Source: JBGMEA01 sp041447245
GTDB lineage: Bacteria > Bacillota > Clostridia > Eubacteriales > Anaerofustaceae
Reading direction: 5' to 3'
Assembly (NCBI GenBank): GCA_041447245.1
Contig: JBGMEA010000023.1
Span: 124,001-188,000 of the forward strand
Length of the DNA stretch: 64,000 bases
The notes beneath the pieces are model-generated. The model was not told where the DNA came from and searched no databases. It saw only the letters and a program-made list of their open reading frames with translations. This document shows positions 52,151 through 60,740 of the stretch, one piece after another (position 1 is the first letter of the stretch; every line of letters begins with the position of its first letter). The position numbers and the translations under genes are program-made.

Positions 52151-52504
52151 ATGCCGAAAAAAAGACGGCCTGAGTTGATCGCAAAAAATAGCATGGTCAA
52201 ACTTGGCGTTTATAAAAAGGAATTCGATCCAATAATCAAGATTTATGGACAGTTGATGGAACAATATGAAGTACTGACGGATATATTCATCGAATCCGGT
52301 TTTGACTATGAAGAATCTACCGCACAGGGTACCAAAAAAGCCCCTATTGTAACTACACTCGAAGCGCTGCGTAAAGATATACTATCGTATGCATCGCAAC
52401 TCGGGCTTACTCCACAAGGTTTATTGCGTACAGATGACGCTGCATTTAGAAAACAAAAACGATCTGCAATTTCAGACGCATTGAAGGCAGCATCTAGCGG
52501 ATGA
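52151..52504 (+). CDS. terS: Terminase small subunit, P27 family
   Basis: 117 residues, helical, with PKKRRPELIAKNSMVKLG at the start and the SQLGLTPQGLLR motif of P27-type small terminases. It recognises the packaging site. Four bases overlap terL. Confidence 0.82.
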   Translation: MPKKRRPELIAKNSMVKLGVYKKEFDPIIKIYGQLMEQYEVLTDIFIESGFDYEESTAQGTKKAPIVTTLEALRKDILSYASQLGLTPQGLLRTDDAAFRKQKRSAISDALKAASSG

Positions 52505-54252
52505 TTAAAGGCAAATACGCCGCAGAAGTCATCAAATACGCAGAAGATGTTTCCAGTGGATTAATTATCGCTGGCGAATATCGTATTAAATCATGTAAAA
52601 GGTTCTTGGATGACATTTCATCAGAAAAATGGCAAATTAAAACAAAAGATGCAGATTTTGTCATCGGTATTATCGAAAAAACATTTAAACATAGGCAAGG
52701 TCAGGATATGCATGGGAATCCATTACGAGGGAAACCATTCTTGCTTGAGCCTTGGGAAAAATTCATTATATATGGGATATTAATCTTTTATATACCAGGT
52801 ACAATCGAACGCAGGATAAAAGAAGCGTTAATTTTTGTTCCACGTAAAAACGGGAAAACAATTTTCGTATCAGCTTTAGCATGGGCACTCGGATTACTCG
52901 AAAGACTGAGCGGATCAACCGTTTATGTAGTCGGTGCTGTTTTAAAAGAGGCAATGAAAAGTTATGAAAATTGGAATTATAACATAACTCGCGTTCTTTA
53001 TCCGGATAAAAAGAATGCTCAGGAAGATGGATGGAGAATCCTCGATAATAATATGGAGCATTCAATCAGTCACGATGACCTTGATGGTGGAAGTCTTCAT
53101 TTAGAAGCGCTTGCCGGTAATCCTGACAGTCAAGATTCGTTTAATGCAAATATCGTAATCGCGGATGAAATCCATGCATATAAATCACCAAAACAATACA
53201 ATATCCTTAAAGAAGCCACAAAGGCTTATACAAACAAGCTTGTGATTGGTATAACGACTGCCGGAGATAAAATGGTGTCGTTTTGTTACTACAGACTTCA
53301 ATATTGTAAAAAAGTGCTGGATGGAACTGTAAGTGATGACGCGTATTTTATCTTTATTTGCCAGGCTGATCAAAGCGAGAACGGAGATGTGGATTATACG
53401 AATCCGATCCAACATGAAAAAGCTAATCCAAACTACGGGGTAACAATAAGACCTGCAGATATTTACAATGATTCAATGCAGGCTCAAAACGATCCGCAGC
53501 AGAGGAAGGATTTTTTCGCTAAATCTCTAAACATTTATACTACCGCGCTAAAGGCGTATTTTGATATTGAGACATTTCGAATGTCGGACCGTAAGTATAG
53601 ATGGACAATTGATGATCTATCAAAGCTACCAATCAAATGGTATGGCGGTGCTGATCTTTCACGAATGTACGACCTGACAGCTGCTGCGCTCGTTGGGAAC
53701 TACGAGGGTGTGGACATCATTATTCCGCACGCATGGTTTCCAATCGTTCAGGCGGCAGCAAAAGCAGAACAGGACGGAATCCCTCTGTTTGGTTGGAAGG
53801 ACGATGGCTGGCTTGATATGTGCAATACGCCTACAGTAAATGCTGCAGATATTGTCAATTGGTTTATCGCAATGAGAAAACGCGGTTTTCAGATCGCGCA
53901 AATCGGTTTTGATAGAAAGTTTAGTGATGAATTCTTTGTTTTATCAAAAGGAGCAGGATTAAATATACAAGATGAACCACAATATTATTACAATAAATCA
54001 CAAGGTTTCCGGCGCATTGAGAAAAGCGCATTAGATGGGAACCTTTATTATTTACACTCAGATGCTTACGAGTATTGTGTTCAAAATGTTCGTGCGATAG
54101 AAAAGACGGATGATATGATCCAATACGAAAAAGTTGACGGGGATGGTGGCGTAATGAGAATTGATATATTCGACGCATCAGTATTTGCTTCCGTAAGGAT
54201 GATAAAAGATGCACAGAAGTCAAAGAGCGCAAGTAAATGGCTGAACGGATAG
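52501..54252 (+). CDS. terL: Terminase large subunit
   Basis: 583 residues, DNA-packaging motor. ATPase part: Walker A VPRKNGKT (113-120) and Walker B NIVIADEIHA (about 212-221). Nuclease part: YGGADLSRMYDLTA and the later acidic residues near GFDRKF. ATG overlaps the terS stop. Length is typical. Confidence 0.93.
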   Translation: MIKGKYAAEVIKYAEDVSSGLIIAGEYRIKSCKRFLDDISSEKWQIKTKDADFVIGIIEKTFKHRQGQDMHGNPLRGKPFLLEPWEKFIIYGILIFYIPGTIERRIKEALIFVPRKNGKTIFVSALAWALGLLERLSGSTVYVVGAVLKEAMKSYENWNYNITRVLYPDKKNAQEDGWRILDNNMEHSISHDDLDGGSLHLEALAGNPDSQDSFNANIVIADEIHAYKSPKQYNILKEATKAYTNKLVIGITTAGDKMVSFCYYRLQYCKKVLDGTVSDDAYFIFICQADQSENGDVDYTNPIQHEKANPNYGVTIRPADIYNDSMQAQNDPQQRKDFFAKSLNIYTTALKAYFDIETFRMSDRKYRWTIDDLSKLPIKWYGGADLSRMYDLTAAALVGNYEGVDIIIPHAWFPIVQAAAKAEQDGIPLFGWKDDGWLDMCNTPTVNAADIVNWFIAMRKRGFQIAQIGFDRKFSDEFFVLSKGAGLNIQDEPQYYYNKSQGFRRIEKSALDGNLYYLHSDAYEYCVQNVRAIEKTDDMIQYEKVDGDGGVMRIDIFDASVFASVRMIKDAQKSKSASKWLNG

Positions 54253-54263
54253 GAGGAAACAGC

Positions 54264-55469
54264 ATGAATGTTTTTCAAAGAATATTTCAGAAGGCACGCG
54301 CCGAACCGGATACGATGCAAAAACGATCGGATGTCGGATGGGTTGTAATTTCCGATTCGGGAGATTTACTCGTGCCGGGTTATACAAGACTTTCAGATTG
54401 CCCGGAAGTAAAAATGGCGGTCAATAAGATTGCTGACTTAGCAAGCAATATGACCATACATCTCATGGAGAACACTCCTGATGGAGATGTTCGTGTGAAA
54501 AATGAACTGTCGCGGAAAATCGATATCGAGCCGTACAGGTTCGGGACGAGAAAACAGTTTATGTTTAACATCATTTCTACAATGTTGTTGGCTGGAGATG
54601 GAAACGCTGTTGCGTACCCAACAGTCAACTCCGACGGTTATCTTGATGAATTAATCCCATTTCGACCATCTAAAACGCAATTCATCAAGCGTGAAAACGA
54701 CTATGTCATTAACTACGGCGGCAAGCCATATATGCCGGATGAAGTTTTACACTTCACGATCAATCCGGATCCGGAATACCCATACATGGGTACCGGGTAT
54801 CGAATTCCGCTTCGTGATGTAACGACAAATCTCAAACAAGCTGCCGCGACAAAAAAAGGTTTCATGTCGGGGAAATATATGCCAAGCCTGATTGTAAAAG
54901 TTGATTCAAATACGGCAGAGTTATCTAGTGATGAAGGGCGAAACGCAGTATTTAAGAAATATCTACAAACACAAGAGGCTGGCGAACCTTGGATTATACC
55001 GGCAGACATGCTTGATGTGGAACAGGTGAAACCTTTATCACTACAAGACCTTGCAATCAAAGATACAATCGAACTTGATAAAAGAACCGTAGCCGGAATG
55101 ATTGATATTCCGGCGTTTTTCTTGGGAGTCGGGACTTTTGATAAAGATGAATACAACAACTTTATCAATACAAAAATACTCTCAATAGCAAAAATCATTG
55201 AGCAAACAATGACGAGGGGTCTTTTATACAGCCCGAATTTTTACTTCAGGTGCAATCCGAGAAGTTTATACGCATATGACCTTAAAGAGTTGTCAGATAT
55301 TGGGTGTAATTTATATCAGCGCGGGATTGCAACTGGAAATGAAGTGAGAGATTGGCAAGGAATGACTCCGAAGCCGGGGCTTGACGAACTGGTGATGCTT
55401 GAGAACTATATTCCGGCCGGAATGATCGGAGATCAAAACAAACTGAATGGAGGTGATAAGAATGGCTGA
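54264..55469 (+). CDS. Portal protein, HK97 family
   Basis: 401 residues forming the dodecameric DNA entry ring. Typical segments: CPEVKMAVNKIADLASNM, FRPSKTQ, EVLHFTINPDPEYPYMGTGY and DIPAFFLGVG. ATG at 54264 has AGGAGG eight bases upstream. Overlaps the protease gene by eight bases. Confidence 0.92.
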   Translation: MNVFQRIFQKARAEPDTMQKRSDVGWVVISDSGDLLVPGYTRLSDCPEVKMAVNKIADLASNMTIHLMENTPDGDVRVKNELSRKIDIEPYRFGTRKQFMFNIISTMLLAGDGNAVAYPTVNSDGYLDELIPFRPSKTQFIKRENDYVINYGGKPYMPDEVLHFTINPDPEYPYMGTGYRIPLRDVTTNLKQAAATKKGFMSGKYMPSLIVKVDSNTAELSSDEGRNAVFKKYLQTQEAGEPWIIPADMLDVEQVKPLSLQDLAIKDTIELDKRTVAGMIDIPAFFLGVGTFDKDEYNNFINTKILSIAKIIEQTMTRGLLYSPNFYFRCNPRSLYAYDLKELSDIGCNLYQRGIATGNEVRDWQGMTPKPGLDELVMLENYIPAGMIGDQNKLNGGDKNG

Positions 55470-56076
55470 TAATATTCTTGATCGCACGAAGAGCCAAACA
55501 AGAGCCTTTTTGACAGATATAAGAGCGACACGAGCAGACGAAGGAAACCCTGACAGTGAGAGATTCATTGAGGGTTATTTTTCTGTTTGTGGTGTTGAAA
55601 CAGAATTGTGGCAGGGCGCGTTTGAAGAAATAGCCCCGGGAGCATTTGACGAGACACTTGGGAATGACATCCGCGCACTGATTAATCACAATACAACGCT
55701 CGTACTCGGACGGAACAAGTCCGGAACGCTTGAACTGAGAGCTGATTCTCACGGTTTGTGGGGAAGAATCAAAATCAATTCGAACGACGTGGATGCTGTC
55801 AATTTGCACGAGCGGGTGAAGCGCGGAGATGTCGATCAGTGTTCCTTCGGGTTCAACATCATTGAGGAGAACATCGATTTTCGTGAGGATGGTTCTATCA
55901 AGTGGACCATAACAAAAATTGATCTTCACGAAGTGTCAGTTTGCACGTTCCCGGCGTACACCGACACCGGTGTGCAAGCTCGGAAGCTTGATTATGAAAA
56001 TTTGAAGAGCAGGAGACTGGAACAGCGAAAGCTGAAATTAAAAGAGAGGATGAAATCATGGCAATTAAACAACTGA
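55462..56076 (+). CDS. Prohead protease, HK97 family (U35)
   Basis: 204 residues. EGYFSVCG, LINHNTTLVLGRN (active-site His) and DQCSFGFNI (active-site Ser) match the serine protease that trims the capsid's scaffold region. GGAGG precedes ATG. Overlaps the capsid gene by 19 bases. Confidence 0.92.
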   Translation: MADNILDRTKSQTRAFLTDIRATRADEGNPDSERFIEGYFSVCGVETELWQGAFEEIAPGAFDETLGNDIRALINHNTTLVLGRNKSGTLELRADSHGLWGRIKINSNDVDAVNLHERVKRGDVDQCSFGFNIIEENIDFREDGSIKWTITKIDLHEVSVCTFPAYTDTGVQARKLDYENLKSRRLEQRKLKLKERMKSWQLNN

Positions 56077-57704
56077 TGATTGCAAGACGCCTTGCGCAGA
56101 AAAAGGAAGAACGGGAAGGGCTGCTTTTGAAGTTGGGAGGGTTTGCAAAAAGAGAAGAAGAGCTCGAATCCTCCCTCGATGAAGCTGCAACTGAGGAAGA
56201 AATGGCAGCGGTAGAGGAAGAAGCAAACAAACTCGAAACAGAGCAAAACGAACTCAACGAGAACAAAAGCAAACTGGACGGAGAGATTGAGGAACTGGAA
56301 AAGGAACTCGAAGAACTCAACTCCAATGCTCCGGCGGAAGCGACACGAAATCGCAAGCCGGCAGCGGATAAAAAAAGAGAAAAAGAATACGGAGGAGAAG
56401 AAACAAGAAGTATGGAAAAAAGAAGATACCTTGGCGGCATGACAAGAGATGCCGCACTTCAATTTATTCAGCGCGAAGAGGTTAACGAGTTCCTTGTTCG
56501 CGTAAGAAATTTTATCGGTGAAAAACGAGCAGTCACCGGAGCAGAGCTCGAAATCCCGGATGTATTTCTTGAAATATTGAGAGATACGGTATCGAGCACC
56601 TCAAAACTGCTTAAATACACGATGGTCAAATCAGTATCTGGAAAGGCAAGACAAACAATCACCGGAGCAGTTCCCGAAGCAGTGTGGATGGAGGCTGTTG
56701 GTTCTCTGAACGAACTGGCTATGAGTTTCGGCCAAGTCGAAGTTGATGCTTACAAGGTCGGCGGTTTTATACCTGTGCCAAATTCAACTTTGGAAGATAC
56801 CGATCTGAACCTCGCACAAGAAATTTTCACAACTTTGTCATTCTCGATTGGTTTGGCTCTTGATAAAGCCATCCTTTATGGTAACGGTGTTAAGATGATG
56901 ACCGGTGTCAGCACGAGACTTGCCCAGACGAGCAAACCGGAATCATGGGGTGTCTACCGACCTGCTTGGACAGACCTGCATACTACACATGTCACCAGCA
57001 TTGATGGTGCGAACCTTACTGGAATTGCTTTTTTTGCTGCACTAATGGAAAAAATGGCAATTGCAAGAAGTTCTTATCAGTTCGGAGAAAAAGTATGGGT
57101 TATGAACGAAAGCACCTATACCAAAATCATGATCAAGTCGATGGAATTCAATGCTGCCGGCGCAATCGTAGCAATGGCTCAAGGTAAGATGCCGGTTATT
57201 GGTGGAACTATCGAACAACTTGAGTGTGTACCTGACAACGATATTATCGGCGGGTATCTCGCGTTGTATCTTGTTGCAGAAAGGACAGGCGGTCAATTTG
57301 CGCAGTCAGAACATGAACGTTTCTCTGCGGATCAAACTGTATTCCGTGGATCCGCGCGCTACGATGGTCAACCTGTATTTGGTGAAGGATTTGTGGCAAT
57401 CAATATCAATAACACCGCCCCTGCAACCAGCGCAACGTTCCCGCAGGATGTCGCGAACACGGTGGCGGCACCTACAGCACTCCCGATCGGTGGTTCATAC
57501 ACCGGCGCGCAGTCGGTATACCTGTTCTGCAATACACCCGGAGCAGATATCTACTACACGGTCGATGGCAGTACTCCCAGCGCATCCAGCGCAAAATTCA
57601 CCGCGCCGATCGCAGTCGCAGCAAGTGCAACCATCAAAGCAATTGCAATCAAGAGCGGCTTGACAAATTCCAACGTCTTGTCCGCAGCTTATACCATTTC
57701 TTAA
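56058..57704 (+). CDS. Major capsid protein with N-terminal scaffold and C-terminal surface domain
   Basis: 548 residues. Residues 1 to about 115 form a long acidic coiled coil (KREEELESSLDEAATEEEMA, KSKLDGEIEELEKELEEL), the delta scaffold cut off by the protease. The HK97 fold follows (EEVNEFLVRVRNFIGEKRAV, VPNSTLEDTDLNLA). The last 80 residues (YYTVDGSTPSASSAKFTAPI) are an extra beta-sandwich of the CHB_HEX_C / Fn3-like type with TVDGSTP signature, likely displayed on the virion surface for sugar binding. Confidence 0.9.
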   Translation: MAIKQLMIARRLAQKKEEREGLLLKLGGFAKREEELESSLDEAATEEEMAAVEEEANKLETEQNELNENKSKLDGEIEELEKELEELNSNAPAEATRNRKPAADKKREKEYGGEETRSMEKRRYLGGMTRDAALQFIQREEVNEFLVRVRNFIGEKRAVTGAELEIPDVFLEILRDTVSSTSKLLKYTMVKSVSGKARQTITGAVPEAVWMEAVGSLNELAMSFGQVEVDAYKVGGFIPVPNSTLEDTDLNLAQEIFTTLSFSIGLALDKAILYGNGVKMMTGVSTRLAQTSKPESWGVYRPAWTDLHTTHVTSIDGANLTGIAFFAALMEKMAIARSSYQFGEKVWVMNESTYTKIMIKSMEFNAAGAIVAMAQGKMPVIGGTIEQLECVPDNDIIGGYLALYLVAERTGGQFAQSEHERFSADQTVFRGSARYDGQPVFGEGFVAININNTAPATSATFPQDVANTVAAPTALPIGGSYTGAQSVYLFCNTPGADIYYTVDGSTPSASSAKFTAPIAVAASATIKAIAIKSGLTNSNVLSAAYTIS

Positions 57705-57719
57705 TTCGGGAGGGAATAA

Positions 57720-57947
57720 ATGAAAGCAAAAGTCTTAAAAGAATTTGTTGCTTTTGATCGTCATAACAAAGTCGGGGATATCATCGATATCCCCGATGAA
57801 AAACAAATCGAGAAGCTGAACAGTGTCGGTCTTGGTGTGATACTCGAAGCAGTCGACGAAGATGACGGGAAAAAGGCAGTAGGTAAAGGGAAAGGCAAAG
57901 TAAATGCTACGACTCTAGCCGAACCCGAAACACTGCCTGAAGAATAA
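57720..57947 (+). CDS. Small head-region phage protein
   Basis: 75 residues; N-terminal KAKVLKEFVAFDRHNKVGD is SH3-like or decoration-type, the C-terminus is a Lys/Gly then acidic tail. AGGGA lies before ATG. Sits where HK97-type phages often encode a small head protein. Confidence 0.6.
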   Translation: MKAKVLKEFVAFDRHNKVGDIIDIPDEKQIEKLNSVGLGVILEAVDEDDGKKAVGKGKGKVNATTLAEPETLPEE

Positions 57948-57964
57948 CAAAAGGAGGATAGCAC

Positions 57965-58252
57965 ATGGATACAACGGTAATACTTGCACTTGTGAAGTCA
58001 AGGCTCGGCATCTCTACCACAGTAAAAGACAATGATTTGACAGCGCATATTAATTCCACAATAGAAAAAATCGAGGGGGTTTACGGAATAACCATGGATC
58101 CCGAGAATGAGAATCATGTAGTGTTTGTTGCCGATTTTGTAGCGTGGCGGTACCGCGCCTCCGGAGGAGATGCACAAAACCTAGTAATGCCGGCGTATCT
58201 TAAAAGCGATCTTCACGATTTAATTATCAAGAAAGCCGGTACTGTGGAATGA
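57965..58252 (+). CDS. Head-tail connector protein (gp6-like)
   Basis: 95 residues, helical, with LVKSRLGISTTVKDNDLTAH typical of the DNA-packaging gp6/Gp15 connector group. AGGAGG precedes ATG. Confidence 0.8.
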   Translation: MDTTVILALVKSRLGISTTVKDNDLTAHINSTIEKIEGVYGITMDPENENHVVFVADFVAWRYRASGGDAQNLVMPAYLKSDLHDLIIKKAGTVE

Positions 58253-58530
58253 CGTGGGATGAGGTAATTGAACTAGGACAGGTAAATGATATGGATGGTT
58301 ATGATTGGCATCAAGTATTTGCAAACAAATTATCCGTGCATCGTGATGAATTTTATAAAGCTGCACAGTCAGGATTAAAGCCTCAACGTATCTTTGAGGT
58401 ACATACCTTTGAGTTTGATGAAATAAAAGATGAAAAACTCAGATATCCTGCAGGTGACGAAGGTGCGGTATATCATATTTTACGAGCATATGACAAATCA
58501 AATGAAATAACGGAGTTGACAGTGACATGA
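58249..58530 (+). CDS. Head closure/stopper protein
   Basis: 93 residues; position and the FEVHTFEFDEIKDEKLRYP segment fit head-tail adaptor proteins. Four-base overlap with both neighbours. Confidence 0.65.
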   Translation: MTWDEVIELGQVNDMDGYDWHQVFANKLSVHRDEFYKAAQSGLKPQRIFEVHTFEFDEIKDEKLRYPAGDEGAVYHILRAYDKSNEITELTVT

Positions 58531-58916
58531 CATCTATTGAAGACCTTGCTGGAGAAATTATGAAAGAACTCATGAATTACAGCGAAGCCGTTACTGAAAA
58601 CGTGAAAAAAGCCGTCGATATTGTTTCTGCAGAAGTAAATGATGAGATCAAGTCACATATCACCTTCGAGCAGCGCACTGGAAAATATGTTAAATCATTT
58701 CGAACAAAGACAACATCGGAGAATAAGTACGGAAAGTCAAAAACATGGTACGTAGCTAACGGAGAATATCGTCTATCGCATCTACTCGAAAATGGTCACG
58801 CACTTAGAAATGGAGGGCGTACGCAATCTTTCCCGCATATCAAATACGGGGAAGAGCTTGCAATACGGAGAATGCAAGAATTGACAACGGAGGGCATAGA
58901 AAATGCTGGACGTTAA
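58527..58916 (+). CDS. Tail completion protein, HK97 gp10-like
   Basis: 129 residues; RTGKYVKSFRTKT and LSHLLENGHALRNGG are typical of the gp10 family that joins head and tail. Confidence 0.82.
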   Translation: MTSIEDLAGEIMKELMNYSEAVTENVKKAVDIVSAEVNDEIKSHITFEQRTGKYVKSFRTKTTSENKYGKSKTWYVANGEYRLSHLLENGHALRNGGRTQSFPHIKYGEELAIRRMQELTTEGIENAGR

Positions 58917-59220
58917 GGAATGGCTGAAAACAACGGGGCTTGCGGTTGAAGAGACTTCATTCGAGAAAAAGACACAGCTTCCGTATATCATATTTACTGA
59001 GAAACGTGACATTGGCGGCGCTGATATTAAAAACAATGTAGCCGTGAGGTCGATAACAGTCGAATTTTACTCGGAACGTAAAAACCCAATTGCAGAAAAA
59101 GCAATTGAGGATTTATTTGATGCAAAAGCAATTTCATACGTAAAAGATCGTATATGGCTCGGGGGATCAGATAATTTTTTTGAGACGATATACGATTTTT
59201 CTATTACCGAAAAAATATAG
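58903..59220 (+). CDS. Tail terminator-type protein
   Basis: 105 residues between gp10-like and tail tube genes; LPYIIFTEKRD and SITVEFYSERKN fit small tail terminator proteins. Assigned mainly by position. Confidence 0.65.
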   Translation: MLDVKEWLKTTGLAVEETSFEKKTQLPYIIFTEKRDIGGADIKNNVAVRSITVEFYSERKNPIAEKAIEDLFDAKAISYVKDRIWLGGSDNFFETIYDFSITEKI

Positions 59221-59235
59221 AAAGGAATCAAAACT

Positions 59236-60054
59236 ATGGATGAAGAAAGAATTGTCCTTGGCAGCGGCAAGTTGTATGTTGTTGAATTTACAGGAACTAT
59301 ACCAGTAGATTCTGTGATCGAAACAACTGCAAATTTGCTCGGTTTGGTTTCAGGCGGTGCTTCGCTTGAATATAAACCGAAATACTACGAGGCAACAGAT
59401 GATCTTGCGCTTGTAAGCAAAACGGTTTTAACCGAAGAAGAAGTGACGCTCAAATCAGGTGTGCTCACATGGTCAGGGAACACACTTAAAAAGCTTAGCT
59501 CAACTGCAAGAGTAACCGATTGGCTCGGAAAACGAACTGTAAAAATCGGAGGTATTGGAAACCAGGATGGTAAAAAATACCTTATCAGATTCAAACATTC
59601 GGATCCTGATGACGGCGATATGGATATTACCATTGTCGGGAATAATCAATCCGGATTCACGCTCAAATATCTAAAGGATAAAGAGACTGTGATCGATGCT
59701 GAATTCAAAGCTTTACCGATGGATTCAGAAGGCACGAAAATTATTTTCCGCGAAGATATTGAACTGACTCTTGGTACATTGGTTGTAACTTCAACGGCAG
59801 GCGGAACAACCGGGAAAACAACTTTGACTGTAACTCCGACATTGACGATGGGAAACAGTTATATGACAAAGACTGCAGCTTCAGTAACACTGCCTGTGCT
59901 TAATGCTGTATGCGATACAGGAGCTGGATACACAGCATGGGATGGCGCGGTGGATATTACAGCAACTACAGGGAATGAAATTGTTGTTGTTGAAGTCGAT
60001 TCTGATTTCAAAGCACTTAATACAGGGAAAGCAACAGTCGTCTCTAAAGCGTAA
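59236..60054 (+). CDS. Major tail tube protein
   Basis: 272 residues. The first 170 or so correspond to the tube fold (GKLYVVEFTGTIPVDSVIE, YYEATDDLALVSKTVLTEEE). The last 90 (LTLGTLVVTSTAGGTTGKTT onward) are a separate Ser/Thr/Gly-rich beta domain that may project from the tail. GAAAGGA precedes ATG. Confidence 0.82.
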   Translation: MDEERIVLGSGKLYVVEFTGTIPVDSVIETTANLLGLVSGGASLEYKPKYYEATDDLALVSKTVLTEEEVTLKSGVLTWSGNTLKKLSSTARVTDWLGKRTVKIGGIGNQDGKKYLIRFKHSDPDDGDMDITIVGNNQSGFTLKYLKDKETVIDAEFKALPMDSEGTKIIFREDIELTLGTLVVTSTAGGTTGKTTLTVTPTLTMGNSYMTKTAASVTLPVLNAVCDTGAGYTAWDGAVDITATTGNEIVVVEVDSDFKALNTGKATVVSKA

Positions 60055-60066
60055 TAAAAAAATATC

Positions 60067-60090
60067 AAAAGGGCGGAATTCCGCCCTTTT
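60067..60090 (+). terminator. Hairpin after the tail tube gene
   Basis: Perfect AAAAGGGCGGAA/TTCCGCCCTTTT with further T. It probably lowers transcription of tail genes beyond the abundant tube protein. Confidence 0.82.
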
Positions 60091-60105
60091 TTATAAGGAG
60101 AAAAA

Positions 60106-60447
60106 ATGTTTGATATTTCGATAATGAATAGAAGATATTTTGAAATATGCTTCACCGTTACTGTTGAAGATGAAGATGGAAACGAACAGCCTGAACAAAA
60201 AAGGATAGAGCTTAAGATCGAACCTCCGAAAATGAAAACACTCAAAAGGCTGATAAGAATATCAAAGGCTGACCGTGAAGACTCAATGGATGAATTGACA
60301 GAAGCTGTCAGATTGCTTCTGAATAAAAACAAAAGTGGATATATCGTTTCTATGGACATTATCGATAGCCTTGATTTCGATGAGCTCTTAGAAATTCTGA
60401 ATAAATATTTTGACTGGCTCGGTGCGGAGAAAAAAAGCCCAAACTAA
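60106..60447 (+). CDS. Tail assembly chaperone (G-type)
   Basis: 113 residues, between tail tube and tape measure as expected. It ends with GAEKKSPN. A run of seven A at 60430-60436, four codons before the stop, allows ribosomes to shift into the -1 frame and continue as a longer fusion. Confidence 0.8.
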   Translation: MFDISIMNRRYFEICFTVTVEDEDGNEQPEQKRIELKIEPPKMKTLKRLIRISKADREDSMDELTEAVRLLLNKNKSGYIVSMDIIDSLDFDELLEILNKYFDWLGAEKKSPN

Positions 60448-60722
60448 AAGTCCCTTATTTTCCGGATGATGAAGATGAGCGGCATTATTCTATTTCGACC
60501 TTTGAAGAAAAGATGGTTTGTGATTATACGGGATTAAATATTTTAGAAATCGAGGAGTTAGACGTTTTCGAATATTGGCTGTATTTCAGAGATTCCGTGA
60601 TTTACAACTGCATGCAATCTGAAGATGGAAAAGAGTACTTAGAAAAATGTTGGAGACTGGAACAAACCAAACCGGAGCGTGAAAAGTTAAGGGAGAAACT
60701 TAACAAAAATCAAGTGTCTTGA
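60432..60722 (+). CDS. Tail chaperone extension (T-type), made by -1 frameshift
   Basis: The -1 frame is open from the A7 run to 60722 and reads KKPKLKVPYFPDDEDERHYS and on through EEKMVCDYTGLNILEIEELD. It has no ribosome site of its own near the beginning; an internal ATG at 60513 would give only 69 residues. The G-GT fusion would be about 205 residues. The slippery site is not a standard heptamer in this frame. Confidence 0.72.
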   Translation, partial: KKPKLKVPYFPDDEDERHYSISTFEEKMVCDYTGLNILEIEELDVFEYWLYFRDSVIYNCMQSEDGKEYLEKCWRLEQTKPEREKLREKLNKNQVS

Positions 60723-60740
60723 TAGAAAGGAGGAAAAGTA

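Noticed and set aside
55898..56440. Long open frame on the minus strand opposite the capsid gene, rich in Ser and Phe
   Set aside because: It is the antisense of a Glu/Lys-rich coiled coil; no ribosome site, and composition is explained by the real gene.
60431..60437. Canonical slippery heptamer AAAAAAG in the tail chaperone
   Set aside because: The string is present, but in the phase of the G reading frame it does not give the required zero-to-minus-one tandem slip; another mechanism on A7 must be used.
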